A DNA stretch of 32,848 nt, from contig SVKS01000014.1 in the NCBI GenBank assembly GCA_015068345.1, positions 1-32,848 of the forward strand. The letters are read 5' to 3'. This DNA is from Oscillospiraceae bacterium. Its GTDB lineage: Bacteria > Bacillota > Clostridia > Oscillospirales > QAMX01. Positions 22,274 to 29,095 of the stretch are shown piece by piece. The position numbers and the translations under genes were made by a program. Each line of letters begins with the position of its first letter. The first letter of the stretch is position 1. Below the pieces are notes generated by a model, which worked only from the letters and a program-made list of their open reading frames with translations, was not told where the DNA came from and searched no databases.

Positions 22274-23233
22274 TTACATTTCCAGCATATACGCCATGAT
22301 CTTGTCGTCCGATTCGGGGAGGCCTTCGTGGCCGAAGTCGGGGTAGATGACGTAATCCTTTTCGCTTGGAATGTTGTTGAAGGCGGCGAATTGGGTGGAG
22401 GGGGGGCAGATGTTATCCATCAGGCCGGTGAACATACGCACCTTGCATTGGATGCGGTGGGCCATGTTGTGGTTATCGATGTAGCCAAGCTTGGTGAAGG
22501 TTTCGGCCTCGTGCTGGTGGGTGGGGTCGGTGTGGCGGAAGTATTCCACCAGCTCGGCGTAGGCCGCCTTGGCAAGATCCATTTCCCACACCCGGCGATA
22601 GTCGGTGAGGAAGGGGTACACCGGAGCGGCACGGTTGAGGTTGGGGGTCAGGGCCGCACAGGCAAGGGTCAGGCCGCCCCCCTGGCTGCCGCCGGTGGCA
22701 CCCACACGGGTTTCGTCCACGTAGGGGAGAGCCATGACGATACGGGCCAGCTGGGCGCAATCCAGGTAAACCGCCCGGTAGTAGAGCTTTTCGGGGTCAT
22801 CTTCCAGACCGCGGATGATGTGGCCGTGGAGGGTGTTGCCCTTGACCGGGATGGCATCCTCCGAAAGACCGCCCTGGCCCCGGCAATCGAGGGCGGCAAC
22901 CACAAAGCCCGCCCCGGCGTAGCCAAGCTTACTGCTGAAGGAGCCGCAGTCCCCGGAATAACCGTGGAACTGCACCACGGCGGGGAGCTTGCCGGTGGGA
23001 TTTTCGGGCTGAACCAGCTTGGCGTGGACTCTGGCACCGCCAACACCGGTGAACCACAGGTGGTAGCAGGCAAAGCCGGGGGCCTGGAATTCGGCCTTTT
23101 CCAGGGTGTAGTCGGTGCCAAGGGCCTCCATTTCGGCGATGGCCTTGTCCCAGTAGGCGTCAATGTCGGCGGGGCATTCGTTGATGCCGGTGTAGGTCTG
23201 AAGTTTCGAAAGCGGGTAATCCAGAATAGGCAT
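22274..23233 (-). CDS. Acetylxylan esterase, CE7 (AXE1) family
   Basis: A 319-residue alpha/beta-hydrolase that removes acetyl groups from xylo-oligosaccharides and sometimes cephalosporin C. Family marks: RGQGG after the oxyanion region (AALDCRGQGGLSEDAI), nucleophile motif TGGSQGGGLTLACAAL, acid GLMDNICPPSTQFAAFN and catalytic His in PDFGHEGLPE. There is no signal peptide, so it is cytoplasmic and would act on imported oligosaccharides. The start is ATG 23233, with GGAGA 8 nt upstream; the open frame further upstream is translated intergenic repeat. It has a strong promoter and is followed after 2 nt by the RAYT gene. No xylanase genes are seen nearby. Confidence 0.93.
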   Translation of the reverse strand: MPILDYPLSKLQTYTGINECPADIDAYWDKAIAEMEALGTDYTLEKAEFQAPGFACYHLWFTGVGGARVHAKLVQPENPTGKLPAVVQFHGYSGDCGSFSSKLGYAGAGFVVAALDCRGQGGLSEDAIPVKGNTLHGHIIRGLEDDPEKLYYRAVYLDCAQLARIVMALPYVDETRVGATGGSQGGGLTLACAALTPNLNRAAPVYPFLTDYRRVWEMDLAKAAYAELVEYFRHTDPTHQHEAETFTKLGYIDNHNMAHRIQCKVRMFTGLMDNICPPSTQFAAFNNIPSEKDYVIYPDFGHEGLPESDDKIMAYMLEM

Positions 23234-23270
23234 GGTGAGTTCTCCTTTGTCATTGGGATGTGTTGGGTTG

Positions 23271-23299
23271 ATTATAACACAAGAATGGGGAATTGACAA
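23271..23299 (-). promoter_or_regulatory. Esterase promoter (TTGTCA-17-TATAAT)
   Basis: The minus strand reads TTGTCA (23299-23294), 17 bp, TATAAT (23276-23271). Including the spacer it is nearly the same as the wecB promoter (shared CCATTCTTGTG in the spacer). Confidence 0.85.
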
Positions 23300-23321
23300 T
23301 TGCCCATTTCTCCTTGCCGAC

Positions 23322-23352
23322 AAAAAAAGTCCCCTGTCGCAAGACAGGGGAC
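23322..23352 (-). terminator. Terminator downstream of the lipoprotein gene
   Basis: A perfect 10-bp stem (23329-23338 with 23343-23352), GCAA loop as read on plus, and seven T on the minus strand (23328-23322). It would end transcripts arriving from the lipoprotein gene before the esterase promoter. Confidence 0.85.
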
Positions 23353-23400
23353 ATGGTTTTGTCTTAGAGATTTTCAAAATAGAAGGGCTTGCCGGTCTTG
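23329..23400 (-). repeat. 72-bp direct repeat, left copy, with oxidoreductase 3' remnant
   Basis: Matches 25328-25399 at 66 of 72 positions without gaps; the last 33 bases are identical. On the minus strand it still encodes the final residues KTGKPFYFENL and stop of the Gfo/Idh gene at 25363, followed by the terminator hairpin. No coding sequence precedes it, so it is a detached gene end. Confidence 0.85.
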
Positions 23401-23493
23401 CTTAATTCTACCATACGTATAAAAACACGCTCCTTTGTTTTTTCTTGCCATTAACATACCACAAAATTGGCTTAATTACAAGAAACCAACCAC

Positions 23494-24585
23494 TCAAAAG
23501 CCTTCCTTCAATGCCTGCGGATACCGTTCGCGGATCCGTAACATGGATAGTGCCAGCTCTTCCGGTGTGCTTCCGTCATATTGTGTGAAATCACGGTATC
23601 GGGATATGGAATATGCCCGACCATCTGTTACGTGAAAAATCGCATGGGTTCGTGTGGAATAAGAATCAAAATGCTTTCCTTCGTGCTCGACGGCATAGTC
23701 TTCTCCGTCATACCCGAGAAAGAACATCCACTCTTCTCCTTTTTCCAATTCGGCCCGAAGTTCCTTCGATAGTGAGCGGGGGACAAAAGCAAGCCGGTCA
23801 CCTTTTTCAAAACCACCCCAGAAGCATTCACTAATTTCCAATATATAATAAGGCTGTACGGTTTCGAGAGCTCCGCCGGCTTCCAATTCTTTTTTTAATG
23901 CTTCCGGAGAAAGCTCCGCCGACAGGTCAATCGTACACTCCCCCTGTTCCACGATTCGTCCGGTTACGGTGCAGGGAACCAGGGAATACCAGATCATCCC
24001 CTGGGGCCAATTGCTCAATACATAGTTTTCCATCGGATCGGGAAAGAAGTCGGTCTTTTCTTCGTCGATTCCTTCCCGATAGGGACTCTCCTCTCCGTTA
24101 TAATAGGCATATACGCCGTAATTTCCCACAGCGGCATGGAGTTTTTCATCGTAGAGGAAAATTTCCCCCTCCGGGTCCAGATCATTCACTTGTTTCTGTA
24201 TTTCTTGGATTTCCTTCTGTAATTTGTTATTCCGGTCAGCATCTTCTCCCATTTGGCTCATCAGGGATTCCATTTCATCCATCATATTCCGATAGGCTTC
24301 GTACTGCTCCAGGGGAGGGGTATTTTCATCCTGAAATAGCGGATCATTTGCCATTTCATATAATAGATCCTGATACAGGCTTTCTTTTTCGCTATCTATG
24401 ATTTGCGCCAGTTTTTCTTCCATAGACTGGTTTGAAAAAGAAGCTTCAGAGTTTGAGATGGATTCTCCGTGAAGAGCGGGATCCTCGGTTGGGAACTCTT
24501 CAGTTTGCACATGACATCCGGAAAGAAATACCGGAAGCAATAGGAATAGTACCGTAACGATACGATATACCACATGATGATTCAT
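23494..24585 (-). CDS. Lipoprotein of unknown function
   Basis: A 363-residue predicted lipoprotein. The signal MNHHVVYRIVTVLFLLLPVF ends in LSGC, with Cys24 as lipidation site. After a Ser/Glu-rich linker (about 25-60) there is an acidic, helix-prone part (about 60-140, with MMDEMESLMSQMGEDADRNN and KLQKEIQEIQKQ, likely coiled coil). A mixed domain follows to the C-terminus (YSLVPCTVTGRIVEQGECTI; DRLAFVPRSLSKEL; HFDSYSTRTHAIFHVTDGRA). I do not recognise the family. AGGAGG overlaps the stop region of the matrixin gene 14 nt upstream, so the two are co-transcribed. Codon use is AT-richer than in the rest of the window. It may be a partner or surface substrate of the protease; this is speculation. 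Confidence 0.8.
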   Translation of the reverse strand: MNHHVVYRIVTVLFLLLPVFLSGCHVQTEEFPTEDPALHGESISNSEASFSNQSMEEKLAQIIDSEKESLYQDLLYEMANDPLFQDENTPPLEQYEAYRNMMDEMESLMSQMGEDADRNNKLQKEIQEIQKQVNDLDPEGEIFLYDEKLHAAVGNYGVYAYYNGEESPYREGIDEEKTDFFPDPMENYVLSNWPQGMIWYSLVPCTVTGRIVEQGECTIDLSAELSPEALKKELEAGGALETVQPYYILEISECFWGGFEKGDRLAFVPRSLSKELRAELEKGEEWMFFLGYDGEDYAVEHEGKHFDSYSTRTHAIFHVTDGRAYSISRYRDFTQYDGSTPEELALSMLRIRERYPQALKEGF

Positions 24586-24599
24586 ATAAGAAAACCTCC

Positions 24600-25292
24600 T
24601 CAGGGATTCGGATAAAAACCTTCCAAAACCGAAATATCATAGTTTGTTACGTAATGAATCCGATCATTAAATTTTTCCGGCTTCCATAATGGATGCATGA
24701 CGGATTGTTTCACATCTGAGTTGATGTGCCCCATCCCAAGAACATGGCCAATTTCGTGGCGCATGACCCACATGCGGTTATACAAGGTAAGTGTTTCTGT
24801 TGGCACCTTAAAATAGATGCGTGCGTAAGTTGCTGTGAAATTTGTACCATATCCCGGAGGTTCACCATCGGAGTCCATAAACCATTCTTGGGATGCATTC
24901 TTATGATTCGTGACGGCAAACGCTAGTGTATATGTTGCGTTCCGATTAATGAAATGATTTCCGGGAGCAGTATATAAGTCACATTTGGAGTTTGCAAATG
25001 CAACATCATAAGCATATACCTTGTCCTTTTCGTAACTGAATTGCTGATCCAGAGTATTCCAATGATAAACAGAATCTGCGTATACGTTTGTGTAGGCAGT
25101 AATATCAAGTTCGTCCTCTGCTAATTTCAGTCGGCATTTCGTGACATCACCATTGGCATTCACATAAGTCCATGTCCATCTAACTCGTTCGAAAGTTCCC
25201 GCAAACGCCCCCATTTCTTCGGCTGTTGCAGGAATGCTTGTGAAGAAAAGGAAAACGAATGCGGTTGCAAAAATTCGTAGAAATTTCTTCAT
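24600..25292 (-). CDS. Secreted matrixin-like zinc metalloprotease
   Basis: A 230-residue exported protein. Signal peptide MKKFLRIFATAFVFLFFTSI, then PATA, likely cut near residue 24. The zinc site HEIGHVLGMGH (179-189) fits HExxHxxGxxH of metzincins, with a Met-turn in SVMHP (Met199), as in matrixins. Upstream YNRMWVMRHEIGH and the preceding strand (FTATYARIYFKVP) fit the catalytic domain; no pro-domain cysteine switch is evident. ATG 25292 was chosen because AGGAGG lies 8 nt upstream and the signal peptide begins there; an upstream in-frame extension is repeat DNA. It is first of two genes in the AT-richer island. The substrate is unknown; it could act on host or microbial surface proteins. 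Confidence 0.87.
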   Translation of the reverse strand: MKKFLRIFATAFVFLFFTSIPATAEEMGAFAGTFERVRWTWTYVNANGDVTKCRLKLAEDELDITAYTNVYADSVYHWNTLDQQFSYEKDKVYAYDVAFANSKCDLYTAPGNHFINRNATYTLAFAVTNHKNASQEWFMDSDGEPPGYGTNFTATYARIYFKVPTETLTLYNRMWVMRHEIGHVLGMGHINSDVKQSVMHPLWKPEKFNDRIHYVTNYDISVLEGFYPNP

Positions 25293-25327
25293 ATATAGCC
25301 TCCTTTGGAGAAGAAATAGAAAACCAT

Positions 25328-25351
25328 GTCCCCTGCCGCAAGGCAGGGGGC
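25328..25351 (-). terminator. Terminator of the Gfo/Idh gene
   Basis: GTCCCCTGCC/GGCAGGGGGC hairpin with GCAA loop, just after the stop codon, minus-strand tail GACATGGTTTTC. Compared with the left repeat copy, a T-A pair has become C-G by changes on both sides of the stem. Confidence 0.65.
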
Positions 25352-25399
25352 ATGGTTTGGGCTTACAGATTTTCAAAATAGAAGGGCTTGCCGGTCTTG
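25328..25399 (-). repeat. 72-bp direct repeat, right copy
   Basis: Partner of 23329-23400. It includes the last 11 codons and stop of the oxidoreductase gene plus its terminator. The two copies begin 1999 bp apart. Confidence 0.85.
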
Positions 25400-26451
25400 G
25401 CGGAGGTGTAGATGCCTTCCAGGATGCAGGAGACGATGTAGGCCTGTTCGGGCAGGACGCAGGGGTCCTTGTCCTCCAGAATGGCCCGGATCCACTGCTT
25501 GGCTTCGATGACCTGGGGTTCTTCGTTGCCTTCGCCGTCGTAGAAGGCGGCGCCGCCGGCGTTCAGGTTGGGTTTGTAATCAAACTGACGGTTGTGGGTG
25601 ATGCCGTTGATGCGCAGGCCGTCTCTCATGTCAGCGCCCAGCTTGGTGCCGCAGAGGGAGACCGAGGCTTCGATGACGTCCAGGGTGTTCAGGGCCCAGG
25701 AAGCTTCCAGGTTGATGGTGGCGCCGTTTTCCATGACGATGAAACCGAAGGCGCTGTCTTCCACGGTGAACTTTTCGGGATCCCAGTTGCCCCAGGCGTT
25801 GCCCTGGTTGGTGTCATTGTTGAGGGCGTGGTAGGTGGTACCGACGCAGTACTTGGGCTTGTAGTTGTTGGTGAGCCAGAGGGTCAGGTCGAGGGCGTGG
25901 GTGCCGATGTCGATCAGCGGGCCGCCACCCTGTTCGTATTCGTTGAGGAACACGCCCCAGGTGGGAACGGCGCGGCGGCGAACGGCGTGGGCCTTGGCGT
26001 AGTAAACGTCGCCCAGCTCGCCATCGTTGGTCATGAGCTTCAGGTGCTGGGAGTCAGCACGGTAGCGGCTCTGGTAACCGATGGTCAGCTTCTTGCCGGT
26101 CTTCTTGGCGCATTCCAGCATCTTCTTGGCTTCGGCGGCGGTGTAAGCCATGGGCTTTTCGCACATGACGTGGCAGCCGGCTTCCATGGCGGCGATTGAG
26201 ATTTCGGAGTGGCTGCGGTTGGGGGTGCAGACGTGAACAACGTCCAGGGTTTCCTTTTCCAGGAGTTCCTTGTAGCACTTGTAGACTCTGGCACCTTCCA
26301 CACCGTATTCGGCGGCGGCCTTTTCGGCGCGCTCTACGATGATGTCACAGAAGGCAACGATTTCAACTTCGGGGACCTGCTTCAGGCTGGGCAGGTGCTT
26401 GCCGTTGGCAATGCCGCCGCAACCGATGACGGCGAGTTTCAGCTTGCTCAT
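25363..26451 (-). CDS. Gfo/Idh/MocA family oxidoreductase
   Basis: A 362-residue NAD(P)-dependent sugar or inositol dehydrogenase-like enzyme. The N-terminal Rossmann motif is LAVIGCGGIANGKHLPSL, followed by VHVCTPNRSHSEISIAAME and the CEKP motif with catalytic Lys (GCHVMCEKPMAYT). The C-terminal domain carries GGGPLIDIGTHALDLTLWL with the conserved Asp and His. Length and motifs are complete. AAAGGAA lies about 10 nt before the ATG. It stands alone with its own promoter. The substrate is not determinable; family members oxidise or epimerise sugars, sugar acids and inositols. Its 3' end is duplicated 2 kb away. Confidence 0.92.
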   Translation of the reverse strand: MSKLKLAVIGCGGIANGKHLPSLKQVPEVEIVAFCDIIVERAEKAAAEYGVEGARVYKCYKELLEKETLDVVHVCTPNRSHSEISIAAMEAGCHVMCEKPMAYTAAEAKKMLECAKKTGKKLTIGYQSRYRADSQHLKLMTNDGELGDVYYAKAHAVRRRAVPTWGVFLNEYEQGGGPLIDIGTHALDLTLWLTNNYKPKYCVGTTYHALNNDTNQGNAWGNWDPEKFTVEDSAFGFIVMENGATINLEASWALNTLDVIEASVSLCGTKLGADMRDGLRINGITHNRQFDYKPNLNAGGAAFYDGEGNEEPQVIEAKQWIRAILEDKDPCVLPEQAYIVSCILEGIYTSAKTGKPFYFENL

Positions 26452-26490
26452 AGTTGGGGGTTCCTTTCATTGTTAAAATTTGATGCCTCT

Positions 26491-26519
26491 ATTATACCCT
26501 GCTTTTGGGCAGAATGCAA
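26491..26519 (-). promoter_or_regulatory. Predicted promoter of the Gfo/Idh gene
   Basis: The minus strand reads TTGCAT (26519-26514), 17 bp, TATAAT (26496-26491), 40 bp before the ATG. It resembles the TRAP operon promoter. Confidence 0.65.
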
Positions 26520-26573
26520 TAGAAAAATTGATTTTGCGTGTAATTGATTGCGTAGGCAGGGGAGGCGGGGGGG

Positions 26574-26663
26574 TGACAATCCCTCCGTCATTTGCTTCGC
26601 AAATGCCACCTCCCGTGATCGATTCCCTTCGGGAAGCGATCAATACACGAAGGGAGGCTTTGG
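26574..26663. repeat. Family D repeat, copy 2 (90 bp)
   Basis: Identical by eye to 2666-2755 and 28593-28682. It runs straight into a family A element. Confidence 0.85.
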
Positions 26664-26667
26664 TGGG

Positions 26668-26763
26668 TGCGGCATAATGACCTGGTTTTGCGTTAGCAAA
26701 ATTTTCGGGCCGGTGGGGCCCGAAAAAATGGTCATATGCGATTGGCCGTCGGAGCGGCCGATC
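26668..26763. repeat. Family A multi-hairpin repeat, copy at 26.7 kb
   Basis: Has the TTTTGC-GTTA-GCAAAA hairpin, the TTTTCGGGCC/GGCCCGAAAA stem inside ATGACC...GGTCAT arms, and a trailing GGCCG/CGGCC hairpin ending CGATC. One stem base differs (GATTGGCCG), still pairable as G-U. Confidence 0.8.
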
Positions 26764-26765
26764 AT

Positions 26766-26985
26766 GTAGGGGCCGTACTAAGGGCCGAAAGGCCCGCATG
26801 TCGGCCCGCTCCGGGCCGCCTGCGGCACGGGGGAGGGATTTGTGCGAAACAAAATCCGCCGCACCGATGGTGCGTCGGCGGGCCGATGTGGGCATCGGCC
26901 CCTACTGACAAGGGAGAGGCAAGATCCGCCGCACCGATGGTGCGGACGGCGGGCCGGGAGACCCGGCCCCTACGATTCCCCTCCG
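26766..26985. repeat. Family B hairpin series (no gene)
   Basis: Family B at 26766-26808 (same form as 2403-2445), about 26879-26908 (GGGCCGATGTGGGCATCGGC) and about 26950-26972. Short GCCGCACCGATGGTGCG words recur between them, also seen near 28465. No protein-like frame. Confidence 0.65.
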
Positions 26986-27000
26986 CCACAGCCCGCATTC

Positions 27001-27059
27001 TCCGTAACTTTCAATTGTCCATTTTCCACCTTCCATTGTGCATGGTTTTATGCTATAAT
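27001..27059 (+). promoter_or_regulatory. AT-rich tract and extended -10 promoter of the AKR gene
   Basis: The reverse-orientation heptad tract (CTTTCAATTGTCCATTTTCC at 27008) ends next to TGCTATAAT (-10 at 27054-27059), 23 bp before the ATG. The -35 is poor. Confidence 0.6.
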
Positions 27060-27082
27060 AAAAGAAAAAAGGAGTGTGCATT

Positions 27083-28093
27083 ATGACTTACGTGACTTTG
27101 GGTAACACCGGCATTACGGTGAACAAAAACGGCTTCGGAGCCCTGCCGGTGCAGCGGGCATCGGTGGAGGACGGGGTTCAAATCCTGCGGCGGGCCTACG
27201 AGGGGGGCATCCGCTATTTTGACACCGCCAGAGCCTACACCGACAGCGAATACAAGATCGGTCTGGCCCTGTCGGACGTGCGGGTCCACATCATCATCGC
27301 CACCAAGACCCAGGCTACCACGGTGGAGGCATTTTGGCAGGATCTTGCCACCTCCCTGGAAATGCTGAAGACCGACTACATCGATATTTATCAGTTCCAC
27401 AACACCCCCTTCTGCCCCAAACCCGGGGATGGGACGGGGCTTTACGAGGCGGCTCTGGAGGCCAAGGCCCAGGGGAAGATCAGGAAGATCGGCTTCACCA
27501 ACCACCGGCTCAACGTGGCCCACGAAGCCATCGATTCGGGGCTTTACGAGACTTTGCAGTTCCCCTTCTGCCACCTTTCGGGGGAGAAAGAGGAGGAATT
27601 GATCGAAAAATGTGAGGCGGCGGGCATGGGCTTTATCGCCATGAAGGCCCTGTCCGGGGGACTTATCAACCGGGCCGACGCGGCCTACGCCTACCTGGCA
27701 AAATTCCCCAGCGTCCTGCCCATCTGGGGCATCCAGAAAATGGAGGAGCTGGAGGAGTTCCTGGCCTTCCAGGAAGCCGAACCCACCGTTTCCGGGGAAA
27801 TTGAGGAATTGATCGAACACGACCGGAAGGAGCTGTCGGGGGATTTCTGCCGGGGCTGTGGCTATTGCATGCCCTGCCCCGTGGGGATTCAGATCAACAA
27901 CTGTGCCCGAATGTCCCTGATGCTTCGCCGGGCCCCCACCACCAACTGGCTCTCCGAAACCTGGCAGGCCAACATGGCCAAGATCGAGGATTGCCTCCAT
28001 TGCGGTGCCTGCATCAAAAAGTGCCCCTATGGGTTGAATACCCCGGCCCTTTTGCGGAAGAACCTGGAGGATTACAAGACCTTTTTGAAGTGA
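27083..28093 (+). CDS. Aldo/keto reductase with C-terminal 4Fe-4S domain
   Basis: A 336-residue putative oxidoreductase. The (beta/alpha)8 AKR domain keeps the tetrad: Asp47 and Tyr52 (YFDTARAYTDSE), Lys75 (IIATKTQ) and His106 (IYQFHNTPF). A C-terminal ferredoxin-like extension has CRGCGYCMPCPVGI and CLHCGACIKKCPYGL, enough cysteines for two [4Fe-4S] clusters. This iron-sulfur AKR subgroup is common in anaerobes, and its electron partner is usually unknown. Start ATG 27083 was chosen (GGAG 8 nt upstream) over in-frame GTG 27074, which is too close to the RBS. It is monocistronic with its own terminator. Confidence 0.92.
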   Translation: MTYVTLGNTGITVNKNGFGALPVQRASVEDGVQILRRAYEGGIRYFDTARAYTDSEYKIGLALSDVRVHIIIATKTQATTVEAFWQDLATSLEMLKTDYIDIYQFHNTPFCPKPGDGTGLYEAALEAKAQGKIRKIGFTNHRLNVAHEAIDSGLYETLQFPFCHLSGEKEEELIEKCEAAGMGFIAMKALSGGLINRADAAYAYLAKFPSVLPIWGIQKMEELEEFLAFQEAEPTVSGEIEELIEHDRKELSGDFCRGCGYCMPCPVGIQINNCARMSLMLRRAPTTNWLSETWQANMAKIEDCLHCGACIKKCPYGLNTPALLRKNLEDYKTFLK

Positions 28094-28104
28094 ATTGATT
28101 TTCA

Positions 28105-28131
28105 ACGCGGCCCGTTTGGGCCGCGTTTTTT
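28105..28131 (+). terminator. Terminator of the AKR gene
   Basis: A 9-bp stem ACGCGGCCC/GGGCCGCGT with GTTT loop and a six-T run, 12 bp after the stop. Stem sequence is close to that of the hpf terminator. Confidence 0.92.
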
Positions 28132-28193
28132 GTGGGGGAGGACGGGGCGTTTACGGGCCGGGGATGGGTGCAAAATCGTACAAACCCTCTCAG

Positions 28194-28592
28194 TAGGGGC
28201 GATCTGTGATCGCCCGCCGAACCTGCCAACACGGGCGACCGCAGGTCGCCCCTACGATGGGAAACCTACCGGGTACGGTATAATGACCTGGTTTTGCGTT
28301 AGCAAAATTTTCGGGCCGGTGGGGCCCGAAAAAACGGTCATATGCGATCGGCCGTCGGAGCGGCCGATCATGTAGGGGCCGTACTAAGGGCCGAAAGGCC
28401 CGCATGTCGGCCCGCCCCGGGACGTTTACGGCACGGGGGAGGAATTTGTGCAAAACCAAATCCGCCGCACCGATGGTGCGTCGGCGGGCCGATTCGTGAA
28501 TCGCCCCTACTACCCCTCAGTCGGCGTTGCCGACAGCTCCCCTGACAAGGGGAGCCAAGGGCCGCCCACAACACGATTGACCATGCGGGGTT
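28194..28592. repeat. Repeat mosaic with families A, B and C (no gene)
   Basis: Family B at 28194-28258, where two hairpins (GCGATCTGTGATCGC; GCGACCGCAGGTCGC) sit between GTAGGGGC and GCCCCTAC ends. Family A at 28270-28369. Family B at 28374-28415 and about 28487-28511 (GATTCGTGAATCGCCCCTAC). Short family C at 28507-28560 (CCTCAGTCGGCGTTGCCGAC). No supported gene. Confidence 0.75.
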
Positions 28593-28682
28593 TGACAATC
28601 CCTCCGTCATTTGCTTCGCAAATGCCACCTCCCGTGATCGATTCCCTTCGGGAAGCGATCAATACACGAAGGGAGGCTTTGG
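28593..28682. repeat. Family D repeat, copy 3 (90 bp)
   Basis: Identical by eye to the copies at 2666 and 26574. The preceding CGATTGACCATG is also shared with copy 1. Confidence 0.85.
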
Positions 28683-28730
28683 GGGGTGCGCCGCACCTGG
28701 GGTGCGGGCGGTGGGGAAAATCGCATACGG

Positions 28731-28795
28731 CAGGGCATCATGACCTGGTTTACGCCAGCAAAATGTTCGACCCGGTGGCAGCGGGCTGCATTCTG
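28731..28795. repeat. Degenerate family A remnant
   Basis: GGCATCATGACCTGGTTTAC is recognisable, but the core stem is eroded (TTCGACCCGGTGG...) and the right arm is missing. The rest of 28683-28960 shows only short GC-rich hairpins and no gene. Confidence 0.55.
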
Positions 28796-28967
28796 CACAA
28801 AACCTCCTCTGTGGCACCCACGGCAATGGCCACCTCTGGGAGGGGGCTGTCACCGAAGGTGACTGGGGGAGAGAGGCATGGGAAGGCTTGGGGCGCTGAT
28901 GAAAAAACATTCCCAAAATTGCACAAAACATGTCAAAATAAATTGTGACACTTTTTCCCCAAAAGAC

Positions 28968-28996
28968 TTGCCATCCGGGGGAAAAAAGGCTATAAT
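28968..28996 (+). promoter_or_regulatory. Promoter of the ABC exporter operon
   Basis: TTGCCA (28968-28973), 17-bp spacer, TATAAT (28991-28996). The leader to the first ATG is about 93 nt and GC-rich; it has no clear riboswitch fold to me. Confidence 0.82.
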
Positions 28997-29095
28997 GCAA
29001 TAAACAAAAAATGTCGCTCTTTGCCCGTCAGGGGCAGGGGAGCGGCGCAAACCCACCCCACTCCGTTCTTGCAAAACGAAAGGAAGGTGTTCCAA

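Larger units (their letters stand above)
23401..25327. other. Candidate two-gene genomic island
   Basis: The segment between the two 72-bp direct repeats. It holds the lipoprotein and matrixin-like genes and is visibly richer in A/T than the flanks (AAT, AAA and ATA codons instead of AAC, AAG and ATC). No integrase or transposase is inside it. The 23401-23493 part is AT-rich and non-coding. Confidence 0.6.

Noticed and set aside
28997-29095. Possible riboswitch in the ABC operon leader
   Set aside because: Leader of about 93 nt without a recognisable aptamer or a terminator/antiterminator pair.
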